Part shown: one piece after another, positions 1-6,501 of the stretch
Numbering within the stretch: position 1 is the stretch's first letter
Layout of the letters: the number at the start of each line of letters is the position of its first letter
Origin: an uncultured Collinsella sp.
GTDB taxonomy: Bacteria; Actinomycetota; Coriobacteriia; Coriobacteriales; Coriobacteriaceae
Direction of reading: 5' to 3'
Length of the DNA stretch: 10,349 bases
Assembly (NCBI GenBank): GCA_900555815.1
Contig: USMR01000017.1
Coordinates: forward strand, 1-10,349
Made by a program: the position numbers and the translations under genes
The notes under the pieces: generated by a model
Seen by the model: the letters and a program-made list of their open reading frames with translations, nothing else
Databases searched by the model: none
Told to the model about the DNA's origin: nothing

Positions 1-48
1 CACCGTCGCTTGGGCGCGCTCCTCGCGCAGACGCATGCGAATACTCAT
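1..48 (-). CDS. N-terminus of another TadE/pilin-like protein (partial, cut by window edge)
   Basis: The TAA stop of the TadG-like gene overlaps an ATG by one base (TAATG), and the frame stays open to the window edge, giving 16 codons that read MSIRMRLREERAQATV. This closely resembles the N-termini of the two upstream pilin-like proteins (LREEVAQATVE, and REDRAQPTVE in the TadE-like protein). The expected prepilin-peptidase site would fall after the Ala of ERA, with the Glu at +5 just outside the window. I infer a further minor pilin or pseudopilin of the same Tad operon. The rest is not visible, so its size and exact family (TadE, TadF or Flp-like) are unknown. Confidence 0.7.
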   Translation of the reverse strand, partial: MSIRMRLREERAQATV

Positions 49-2201
49 TACGACCCACCGCCCAGAGCGCCAACCAGTGTCGCGACATCGACGGTGAGTG
101 GGATGGAGCCGCCGCCGGGCAGAGGAATCTCCGCAAGCGTGAACACCGTACCGCTAATGGTGCGTTCGACTTGATATTCCAACGCCTCGCAAAGCGCCTT
201 GGGATCGGTCACGCCCAACGGAATACTTCGCAGTTTGTCTTGCGCTTGAGAGAGACCAGCAATGTCAGACCCCGGACTCTTAATGACGTTGGCGGAATCG
301 GTCAGCACCGGCTTTCGCAGGCGCAAGTCGCACGGTTCCAAACCCAGCGCCGCCACGGACGCCGAAACGGTATCGCCGAGCCACGATGCAATGGAGCCCA
401 ACGCACCGCTGCCCCCTCCTAGGTCTTTAATCATCTCGTCCATAAGTTCGTCGGCCGAACCTTGGATATCACCGTATCCCACGAGCAGCCGTCCCCAAAC
501 ATCCATGACGCCGTCGAGCACGCCGGCAACGCCGCCCGAGCGTTCCTTCAATGTCGAGAAAAATCGCGAAAGCACGTTGTTTTGCGCCGTCGCCTCATCG
601 GGCGCCTGCACCGCGGCAGAGATAGCACCGCGATCGCCAAGCCTGACTGCCGCGTTAAACGAGGAGTTAAGTTGATCGGGGCTGGTAATGTCACCCGAAA
701 CTGCAAAGGCGACCACGCCGTTACGGCCAGGTGGGGCGATACGCGGGCGCTCGCCGGAAAGCGCTTTAATGGCCTGGTCAAACGCATTGCCCGCGCGGTC
801 GGCCTCATCCTCGGTCTGACGCTCAAGTTCGAGTTCTTTGTTGCGGCATTCGACGTAGTCTTCCAGAGCCTCTTTGAATCGATCAAAGTGGTACTCAAAG
901 CCGTTTTCGATAGAAGTCGAAGGAGCCGCAACGGCACCGAGCGACGAAACACCAAAATGGCATCTATTGCATTTGTCCTGCCCGTCATAAGCAGCAACCG
1001 AGGCCAGCCCGCATGGCGCCCCCTTCTTATAGTTGGGGCACCTCGTTCCGTAATGCAGATACGTCTTGCCATCGATGGCACTGGTTGGCCACACCGTATC
1101 GGTATAGAGTTCCGTCGCTCGCACCTCGTCAGTGTTGCGCGGCAACAGCGGGATATAGGAAGCGACTTCATCTCCGTCCTCGGTTACATATGCACGATTG
1201 ACCTCTGTACTCGCATAGGTGTAAAACGCCTTGCGCGCCGCCGACTCCGCCTTCGTCTCGACGCTTGAACCCTGAGGTGCCTCGTTTGCAAGGCGCGAGC
1301 GGTAATAGGCCTTCGCGCGATCGAGCGCCACTTGCGGCTCCCATGTGACACTCGAGGCATAGTGCGGATTCTCAATATCCGAAAGCTTCGCCAAGCTCCT
1401 TGCGCGTTCCCACATGCACGAACAGCTTCCGACTGCACCTCTGTCAGATCCACCGCAGTCGGCAAGCCAGGCATGTTCCTTGGCCTTTGACGTTTTCTCG
1501 GACGCTTTCTTCAGTTCCTTGGCAGCATAGTCAAGGTCTTTTGAGGTGCTCTCGATGGCATCGGTCGAGATCTCTGACCCTTTGAGCGCAGCGAAGTCCG
1601 ACTCGGATGTCCTGGGCACGGCAAGTGCCGTACCGGTATAGGCCACACTATCGGTATCCTGCGCCGACACCGCCTGCGTGGCACGCGCGGCAATCAGATA
1701 CGGCAGAGCCGTCTCGATTTTCTGTAAGCCTTCCGATGCGCTTTTGGCAAACTTGTTGCGCGTTTTAATAATCTCAATCCCGGTGTCGACCATATTGCCG
1801 GCAACTGGTTCGGCACCCGGGATGAGGATGGCGACCAGACCCGTCCCGATCGTGGCAAACCCCGCCAGCCCCAGACTCAAGATGCTCGCATCAACCACCG
1901 TGGCAGCCGTGTGATAGGACGACGCTACGTTGGCACCCGCCAGCGCGCCGCTATCGGCCGCCACCTGGGTATCCCCGGCACGCGACATGCTCCATATCGC
2001 CGCGGTCGACGAAAACAACAACGTGAGCACCACTAGGATGACCACGGCAGAAGAAAGCGTGGTGTAGGCACCGTCTTCGATAAACAGGTCGATACCGGCG
2101 CGGCCCATAAAGCCGCCTCGCTTGCGATGGCAGCTCGGACGGCGCGTCAAAACGCATCTAGACCAGAAACGCTTAATCCCATGCAGCAATCCACGAATCA
2201 T
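48..2201 (-). CDS. TadG-like membrane-anchored pilus-associated protein
   Basis: A large protein of about 717 residues. I chose the ATG at 2201 because GGAGGGAG lies just upstream (2205-2212); it overlaps the preceding tadE-like gene by 29 bases. An ATG at 2108 (weaker GAGGCGG upstream) is an alternative that would remove a 31-residue basic, Cys-containing leader. The open frame extends further upstream to 2303, but that part lies inside the preceding gene. A basic N-terminus is followed by one strong membrane segment (about residues 48-70, LSSAVVILVVLTLLF) and then SRAGDTQVAADSGALAGAN, the 'D-x-A-A-D-x-A-A-L-A-G-A' type sequence typical of TadG/TadE-family proteins just after the helix. A second hydrophobic stretch lies near residues 107-130. 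The remainder is probably extracytoplasmic, with charged, possibly coiled-coil stretches (about 216-240 and 440-470) and a Cys cluster at about 388, 397, 411 and 414. Role inferred: minor pilin, tip or anchor of the Tad pilus. It lacks the +5 Glu of a cleaved pilin, so it probably keeps its membrane anchor. Confidence 0.75.
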   Translation of the reverse strand: MIRGLLHGIKRFWSRCVLTRRPSCHRKRGGFMGRAGIDLFIEDGAYTTLSSAVVILVVLTLLFSSTAAIWSMSRAGDTQVAADSGALAGANVASSYHTAATVVDASILSLGLAGFATIGTGLVAILIPGAEPVAGNMVDTGIEIIKTRNKFAKSASEGLQKIETALPYLIAARATQAVSAQDTDSVAYTGTALAVPRTSESDFAALKGSEISTDAIESTSKDLDYAAKELKKASEKTSKAKEHAWLADCGGSDRGAVGSCSCMWERARSLAKLSDIENPHYASSVTWEPQVALDRAKAYYRSRLANEAPQGSSVETKAESAARKAFYTYASTEVNRAYVTEDGDEVASYIPLLPRNTDEVRATELYTDTVWPTSAIDGKTYLHYGTRCPNYKKGAPCGLASVAAYDGQDKCNRCHFGVSSLGAVAAPSTSIENGFEYHFDRFKEALEDYVECRNKELELERQTEDEADRAGNAFDQAIKALSGERPRIAPPGRNGVVAFAVSGDITSPDQLNSSFNAAVRLGDRGAISAAVQAPDEATAQNNVLSRFFSTLKERSGGVAGVLDGVMDVWGRLLVGYGDIQGSADELMDEMIKDLGGGSGALGSIASWLGDTVSASVAALGLEPCDLRLRKPVLTDSANVIKSPGSDIAGLSQAQDKLRSIPLGVTDPKALCEALEYQVERTISGTVFTLAEIPLPGGGSIPLTVDVATLVGALGGGS

Positions 2202-2645
2202 AATCTCCCTCCAGCCATTCGGGACGCGATTGATACGAGACATCGACCTTGAGCTCAACGTAGCCGCCCTCGGCGGTACCACCCATAGCCCGCGCAAACG
2301 CACCGATCACAGGCAACGGCTTGACCTCGCCAGAAACGGACACGGCCGAGACGCCACCCGCACCGGCCCGGCCAAGCTCGATATCCCACGACAACGGCCC
2401 GCCGGCATGAAAGATCGAAACGTTGGGCACTGCGGCAAGCCGGCGGCGGGTGAACTCCTTAAGATCGTCGTCCTCCGCCGTCGTCGTGGTCATGAGCCGC
2501 GCGGTCTCGGCGGCGGCAGACTCCATGACCGCGCGCGTATAGAGCAGGCACACCGGCTGCAGCGCCAACAGGACGAGCGTCAGAAACGTCGGCAGCAGGA
2601 ACGCCGCCTCGACCGTAGGCTGCGCCCGGTCCTCGCGCGCAACAT
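2173..2645 (-). CDS. TadE-like pseudopilin, with apparent 2-base frameshift right after the start codon
   Basis: The conserved part reads REDRAQPTVEAAFLLPTFLT and onward: a prepilin-type site (Ala, then QPTVE), a hydrophobic helix of about 25 residues, then a soluble domain of about 120 residues ending in IAAWD. This layout is that of TadE-family pseudopilins (minor pilins of Tad systems). The previous gene ends in TGA overlapping an ATG (TGATG, ATG at 2645), the same junction style used elsewhere in the operon. However, that ATG reads MLRARTG and meets a stop after about 21 codons. Removing one GC unit from GCGCGCG (2634-2640) would join it to the pilin frame as MLREDRAQPTVE, matching the LREE-x-AQ-x-TVE leaders of its neighbours. 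The restored protein would have about 156 residues. As read, the pilin frame has an in-frame ATG at 2709 with only a weak ribosome site, inside the previous gene (178 residues), so some product may still be made. The frame is open up to 2925. Confidence 0.75.
2205..2212 (-). promoter_or_regulatory. Ribosome binding site deciding the TadG-like start
   Basis: GGAGGGAG reads on the minus strand with its GGAGG core six bases before the ATG at 2201. It is the best Shine-Dalgarno match near this N-terminus and lies inside the end of the tadE-like gene. It supports the 2201 start over the ATG at 2108. Confidence 0.55.
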
Positions 2646-2863
2646 CAATACAGCACGATGTCCTTAGCGCCCGCAGCGGCGTCGATAACCGACGTCGAGG
2701 CAACGCCATGGGATGCCGCCCGCTCGACCAGCGCCGCCAAGCGCCCATCGGTGCCAGCACGCCAAAGCCCCGCGATCGCCAGCACGATCGATAGCAGCGC
2801 CACCGTGACGATGGCGTATTCCACAGTCGCTTGGGCAACCTCTTCACGCAGAACGCCATGCAT
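2645..2863 (-). CDS. Small Flp/TadE-like pilin protein
   Basis: A 72-residue protein. Its leader MHGVLREEVA is followed by QATVEYAIVTVALLSIVLAIAGLW, a prepilin peptidase-type site with Glu at +5 and Tyr at +6 and then a continuous hydrophobic helix; about 36 polar residues follow. The EY pair makes it closer to Flp pilins than to TadE. The ATG at 2863 is preceded by AAAGGAGGG (2872-2880), the strongest ribosome site in the operon, with nine bases of spacing. It starts one base after the stop of the preceding gene, and its own stop overlaps the next ATG by one base. Inferred role: a second major or minor pilin. I cannot tell whether it polymerises with Flp or acts as an initiator. Confidence 0.75.
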   Translation of the reverse strand: MHGVLREEVAQATVEYAIVTVALLSIVLAIAGLWRAGTDGRLAALVERAASHGVASTSVIDAAAGAKDIVLY

Positions 2864-2864
2864 T

Positions 2865-3428
2865 TCACGATCCCTCCTTTGAGCTTATTGTTTGCGGTAC
2901 CAGGCGCACGGCGCGCAGACGACACGAAGCATCGCCGGTATCCGCGGCAACCGTCACCATATCGACCCAGCCGCGTCCGTCACGCACGATAGCGCCCCAT
3001 ACGTTGCCCTTAATATCGAGATAGCCGCTCAGGGCGAGCTGGGCCGTTGGCACCTCGCGGTAGGCGCGTAACATATCCGCCGCTGCCTCGGTCATCGGTC
3101 GGTCCTCGGACCATGCAAGCCGGACCGCAATCGCGTTGTCCTCAGGCAAATCCGTCGCAGTGCCAGACCGCTTGTCGAGCGTCCGCAGAAAGGTTTGCGC
3201 CGTGACAGCGACATCCGAATCGTCCGCATCTCGCATCTCATCTTTTTGAGACGCCACCGCCGAATCTGAGCCCGAATCGAAGGCGGCCCCAGGACGCTGC
3301 TGCCGCGCGGCGTTAAGCCCCCAAAGCACCGCCGCCATCGCCACGATCAGGCAAGCAAACACCAGCAGCACCCCGATGGAGCGCTCGCCCTCTACAGGCT
3401 GTTGATGCCCTCGCTGATAGCGTTCCAT
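2865..3428 (-). CDS. Unrecognised single-pass membrane protein of the tad operon
   Basis: A 187-residue protein I do not recognise. The first 17 residues are hydrophilic and mixed in charge, and one membrane helix spans about 18-40 (IGVLLVFACLIVAMAAVLWGL). A polar Ser/Asp/Lys-rich linker covers about 45-75. A compact domain of about 105 residues follows, with likely helices near 75-88 and 112-124 and then likely strands through GYLDIKGNVWGAIVRDGRGWVDMVTV and CRLRAVRLVP. Residues 41-187 are probably outside the membrane. The ATG at 3428 lies 37 bases inside flp with only a weak ribosome site; no better in-frame start precedes the membrane helix, so translation is probably coupled to flp. There is no prepilin cleavage motif, so it is not a pilin. 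Its place between two pilin genes suggests an accessory assembly or anchoring role. That is inference from position alone. Confidence 0.7.
   Translation of the reverse strand: MERYQRGHQQPVEGERSIGVLLVFACLIVAMAAVLWGLNAARQQRPGAAFDSGSDSAVASQKDEMRDADDSDVAVTAQTFLRTLDKRSGTATDLPEDNAIAVRLAWSEDRPMTEAAADMLRAYREVPTAQLALSGYLDIKGNVWGAIVRDGRGWVDMVTVAADTGDASCRLRAVRLVPQTISSKEGS
2872..2880 (-). promoter_or_regulatory. Strong ribosome binding site of the second pilin-like gene
   Basis: AAAGGAGGG sits nine bases before the ATG at 2863, inside the last codons of the preceding gene. It suggests this small protein is made in larger amounts than its neighbours. Confidence 0.6.
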
Positions 3429-3625
3429 AGATCTTGGACCTTGCCCTTAAATGCGACGATGGCGATAATCGCGATCACCACGAGCACGCCGACCAAGATG
3501 GCATACTCGGTGGTACCCTGTGCACTCTCCTCCTGCAGTAGCTCCTTGGCGCGCTGACGAACATATGCCGCCCAGCAAAACGCCCAGCCCTGGACCTTGC
3601 CAGCAGCGTCAGTCATCGTGTTCAT
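3392..3625 (-). CDS. flp: Flp-family major pilin prepilin
   Basis: A 77-residue protein with an unusually long leader of about 35 residues, then Ala followed by QGTTEYAILVGVLVVIAIIAIVAF. Flp pilins carry Gly/x-x-x-x-Glu-Tyr at the cleavage point; placing Glu40 at +5 puts cleavage between Ala35 and Gln36, so the -1 residue is Ala instead of Gly. The mature pilin would be about 42 residues, nearly all helix, ending in a short amphipathic tail (VQDLWNAISEGINSL). The ATG at 3625 follows AGGGAGG (3631-3637) by five bases, and this site overlaps the tadC stop codon. An internal ATG at residue 4 is possible. It is expected to be the main subunit of the pilus fibre, processed by a TadV/CpaA-type peptidase that is not in this window. 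Confidence 0.88.
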   Translation of the reverse strand: MNTMTDAAGKVQGWAFCWAAYVRQRAKELLQEESAQGTTEYAILVGVLVVIAIIAIVAFKGKVQDLWNAISEGINSL

Positions 3626-3630
3626 GTATT

Positions 3631-3637
3631 CCTCCCT
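3631..3637 (-). promoter_or_regulatory. Strong ribosome binding site of flp
   Basis: AGGGAGG lies five bases before the flp ATG and overlaps the tadC stop codon. flp is one of only two genes in the operon with a positive gap to the gene before it (10 bases; the other gap is one base), which fits independent, high-level initiation for the major pilin. Confidence 0.6.
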
Positions 3638-4277
3638 ACATCATCCCGCCTGCTCCCAGCAGCGGGCCCAATATGGACAGAAGCAACGCCGACAAGATGA
3701 GCGTGCCGGTGGGAATCAGCAGCTTGACGGGCGCACGCTCAATCTCGCGCTCGACCGCGGCGCGATGAGCCGCACGGATCTCGCGACTTTGAGCGGCCAG
3801 CGTCTCGGCAAGTGGGGCACCCAGGGCGAGTGCCTGCCCCACCGTAATGGCAAAGGTCTCGAGCGCTCGCACGTCCAGGTCGCGCGCGGCGACCAACAAC
3901 TCGTCCTCACGCGTGCCCACGCCCACCTGCCACGCCATGCAGGCCCGCTCAAGGCGAAGAGCCAGCACTGACCGGCGGTTGGCGCAGAAAATCTCAAGCG
4001 CTGCATCAAACGAAAGACCGGCCGAAAGACCCAAGCGCACAACATCGATCATCTCGGACACTTCGCCGAGCGAAACTCGCGCCGGGCCGCCCGCTCCAAC
4101 CGCGCCCTTCACTCGCGCGGTCAGGGCATCGACCACCGAGCGACCCGCGGCAGCGACCAGCACCGCCTCGCGCTTGCAGGCCCCTGCGATCTTGCGCGCA
4201 TCCGCCCGATCTAAACCCGTCGCGACAAATACACTCAGGGCGCACAGGCAAGCCGCAACTGCAACTGGGGCGCTCAT
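3636..4277 (-). CDS. tadC: TadC inner-membrane platform protein (type II secretion F domain)
   Basis: A 213-residue protein starting at the ATG at 4277, which overlaps the tadB stop as ATGA; the frame is open further upstream, but only inside tadB. An N-terminal helix spans about residues 4-21, a basic cytoplasmic part follows, and a T2SSF/GspF-like segment covers about 74-180 (EVSEMIDVVRLGLSAGLSFDAAL, then GVGTREDEL, then GAPLAETLAAQSREIRAAHR). A C-terminal helix reads APVKLLIPTGTLILSALLLSILGP (182-205); the x-P-V-K-L-L-x-P motif is typical of the TadC C-terminus. With TadB it should form the membrane core that couples TadA to pilin extrusion. It is shorter than many proteobacterial TadC proteins (about 300 residues), mainly at the N-terminal side. 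Confidence 0.85.
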   Translation of the reverse strand: MSAPVAVAACLCALSVFVATGLDRADARKIAGACKREAVLVAAAGRSVVDALTARVKGAVGAGGPARVSLGEVSEMIDVVRLGLSAGLSFDAALEIFCANRRSVLALRLERACMAWQVGVGTREDELLVAARDLDVRALETFAITVGQALALGAPLAETLAAQSREIRAAHRAAVEREIERAPVKLLIPTGTLILSALLLSILGPLLGAGGMM

Positions 4278-5200
4278 AGCTCCACCCTCATAATGCGCCG
4301 GATAACCACCAGGGCAACGGCGTTGAGGGCAAGACCCAGCACCACAGCGCCCGCGCCGGCAGGCGTCGCAAGACCGCGACGAAAATCTGCCGAAAGCAGC
4401 GCCAACACCGCGCACATGCCCGCCGGCATCGCCGCGACCATATGCGCAGACATGCGAGCCTGCGACGTCTTAACATCCAGGCGGCGCTTGAGCTCAATGC
4501 GCTCCCCCACCATGCTCGACGCCTCGGACAGTAAGTCGGCAAGCGGAGCGCCAGTGCGCTGTGACACCTTAAGCGCCAAGGTCACAAGCGAAAGACCGGG
4601 GGCGTCGATGCGCACGAGCAAGTCATCGAGCGCGTCGGTCGCCGAGATGCCGCAATCGATCGCCGCCGCTACCCGCAAAAACTCGGTATGTACCGGCTCT
4701 TGCGCATGAGCGCCCACAAAGCGCATGCCCTGGGCCAGCGAATGTCCCGAGGCAAGCGACATGGAAAGTGCGGTAAACGCCTCGGGCATGGCCTCTTCTG
4801 CATCGTGTTGCTCGCGCCGGCTCTCAAAGCCATCCCGAGCGGCGCCAACGGCAATCGGAGCAACAAGTCCCAAGGCAAATCCGAGGGGCGATAACGACAC
4901 CATCGTTAGTAAAACGCAGCAGATACCGCTCGATAGCAGCAGAAACGCCAAACGCCCCGAAGCATCCTCGATCACGAGGCCAAGGCGATGCGCCGGAGCC
5001 AGCGATGCCCACGAACGGGCGATCTTTTTCAGCAGATCGTTTTCCACCAGCTCACGCGGCAGCTTCTCTGCCACCGTCTCGAGCGCCTGACGCGCCAGCT
5101 CCGCCGGCGGCACCTGCGGCACACGAGGTTCCGCCCCGCACGCCGTCGCAACAGAAAACCCTGCCAAACCCCCTACGACGAGGGGCACAGCGACCTCCAT
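4274..5200 (-). CDS. tadB: TadB inner-membrane platform protein (type II secretion F domain)
   Basis: A 308-residue protein. An N-terminal hydrophobic segment spans about 3-21, a cytoplasmic stretch about 30-80, and two membrane helices lie at about 84-102 and 104-120. A T2SSF domain follows from about 138 to 250 (AMPEAFTALSMSLASGHSLAQGM, then DLLVRIDAPGLSLVTLALKVSQRTGAPLADLLSEAS), and two C-terminal helices cover about 251-270 and 281-301. The arrangement and the 'G-x-S-L-x-Q-A' and 'TGAPLADLL' type motifs are characteristic of TadB, the first of the two platform proteins. The ATG at 5200 overlaps the end of tadA by 28 bases and has a near-perfect ribosome site, AGGAGGTG (5206-5213). It should act with TadC as the membrane base of the pilus motor. 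Confidence 0.87.
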   Translation of the reverse strand: MEVAVPLVVGGLAGFSVATACGAEPRVPQVPPAELARQALETVAEKLPRELVENDLLKKIARSWASLAPAHRLGLVIEDASGRLAFLLLSSGICCVLLTMVSLSPLGFALGLVAPIAVGAARDGFESRREQHDAEEAMPEAFTALSMSLASGHSLAQGMRFVGAHAQEPVHTEFLRVAAAIDCGISATDALDDLLVRIDAPGLSLVTLALKVSQRTGAPLADLLSEASSMVGERIELKRRLDVKTSQARMSAHMVAAMPAGMCAVLALLSADFRRGLATPAGAGAVVLGLALNAVALVVIRRIMRVEL

Positions 5201-6501
5201 TCGTCCACCTCCTCTTGTGTGAGCGTCCCCGACCGCAGGCCTTCTGCGATAAACGGCGGCTCGCGGTCAAGCGTCCAGGTTCGCTCGGCGGCATCGAAAG
5301 TCACATAGCGCTCGAGTTCTACGCCGCCCGACGCGGCGCGACGCACCCCCGAATACGAGGAGACGAAACGCCTGCCATCGGCGTGGCGCTCGGACATCAC
5401 GATGCCGTCGAGCGCCATGGCAATCTGCTCCTCGATGAGCTCGCTCGGCAGATCGATGCCATAACGTGCAAGCAACGTCAGACGCACCACGGTCTCCTGT
5501 TCTGAACCCGCATGAAGTGTGGTGAGCGACCCATCGTGGCCCGTGTTCATGGCCTGCAACATGTCGCAGCACTCGGCACCGCGCACCTCGCCCACCACGA
5601 TGCGGTCGGGGCGCATGCGCAGGGCATTGGTCACCAGGTCGCGGATCGTCACCGCGCCCTCGCCCTCAATTGAAGCCTCGCGGGCCTCTAGGCGCACCAC
5701 GTGCGGATGATGCGCAAACTTGAGCTCGGCAGAATCCTCGATCGTCACGATGCGCTCGCCGGTGGAAATCTCGCATGACAACGCGTTGAGCAGAGTGGTC
5801 TTACCAGATCCCGTGCCTCCCGCAACCGCCAAGTCCTGTCGCAGCGACACCGCGCACGACAGCAGCTGCGCATACCAAAGCGGCAGCGACCCCAGCCCCA
5901 CAAGCTCGTCCAGCGAGCAGATACGGTCCGAGAACTTTCGGATGGTGAGAATCGGTCCGTCAATCGCCACAGGCGGAATCACCGCGTTGGCGCGATAGCC
6001 CGTTTTGAGGCGGGCGTTGACGATGGGGCTGCGCTCGTCGATACGGCGACCAAGTGGCGAGATGATGCGGTCGATAAGCACACGGATCTGCTCATCATCC
6101 TCAAACGCATGCTCGATGGGGTACAAGACGCCGCCGCGTTCAAAGAAAGCCGAGCGGCAGCCGTTAATCATGATCTCGGTAACGGTGTCGTCCTCGATGA
6201 GCGGCTGCAACGGCCCCAAGCCCACCACGTCATCCAAAATCTCGTCGATGATGGTCTCGCGCTCGGTCGTCGCGAGATCGGTCGGCTCCTCAACATTGAG
6301 CGCCGCCTCCACCGCGGGACGCAATTCCGAGCGGGCAAGTACCGGGTCGACATAGGCGCTGATACGCGCCACTTCGTCGTAACCCACGCGGTCCATCACG
6401 GCGCGCTTGGTGCGTCGTTTCACCGCGCGGCGACGCCCCGCATCTACAGGCGCTGCCGCCGCTGCAGCGCCGGCAGCCTTAATCCTCGTTTGCAGGCTCA
6501 T
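5173..6501 (-). CDS. tadA: TadA/CpaF pilus assembly ATPase (secretion ATPase, GspE/VirB11 superfamily)
   Basis: A 442-residue protein. The N-terminal 35 residues are Ala- and Arg-rich. The family N-terminal domain follows (about 80-200, including [21 protein letters not shown] and [25 protein letters not shown]). The catalytic core shows all expected motifs: Walker [10 protein letters not shown] (228-236), Asp box [10 protein letters not shown] (251-260), Walker [10 protein letters not shown] with Glu305, and His box [12 protein letters not shown] (321-332). No catalytic residue appears to be missing. The ATG at 6501 overlaps the tadZ stop as ATGA and has GAGGGTG upstream. It is expected to be a cytoplasmic hexamer that hydrolyses ATP to drive pilin assembly, and in related systems retraction, through TadB and TadC. 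Its length is normal for CpaF-type ATPases (about 400-480). Confidence 0.95.
   Translation of the reverse strand: MSLQTRIKAAGAAAAAAPVDAGRRRAVKRRTKRAVMDRVGYDEVARISAYVDPVLARSELRPAVEAALNVEEPTDLATTERETIIDEILDDVVGLGPLQPLIEDDTVTEIMINGCRSAFFERGGVLYPIEHAFEDDEQIRVLIDRIISPLGRRIDERSPIVNARLKTGYRANAVIPPVAIDGPILTIRKFSDRICSLDELVGLGSLPLWYAQLLSCAVSLRQDLAVAGGTGSGKTTLLNALSCEISTGERIVTIEDSAELKFAHHPHVVRLEAREASIEGEGAVTIRDLVTNALRMRPDRIVVGEVRGAECCDMLQAMNTGHDGSLTTLHAGSEQETVVRLTLLARYGIDLPSELIEEQIAMALDGIVMSERHADGRRFVSSYSGVRRAASGGVELERYVTFDAAERTWTLDREPPFIAEGLRSGTLTQEEVDEWRSLCPSS

Noticed and set aside
957..971. CxxCH as a c-type heme attachment site
   Set aside because: A single motif among other cysteines, with no cytochrome fold or partner genes in the window. 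A structural metal or disulfide site is more likely, so it is reported only as a Cys cluster.
462..1268. Plus-strand open frame of 268 codons opposite the TadG-like gene
   Set aside because: Arg-rich, low-quality composition with no motif. The minus-strand frame has the membrane segment and the operon context.
2710..2925. Upstream extension of the tadE-like frame to 2925
   Set aside because: This part overlaps the second pilin-like gene and the end of the 187-residue protein and has shadow-like composition (Arg/Trp/Cys-rich).
4278..4415. Upstream extension of the tadC frame to an ATG at 4415
   Set aside because: It lies wholly within tadB and is Arg/Cys-rich. The ATGA overlap at 4277 with a GAGGGTGG site is the natural start.
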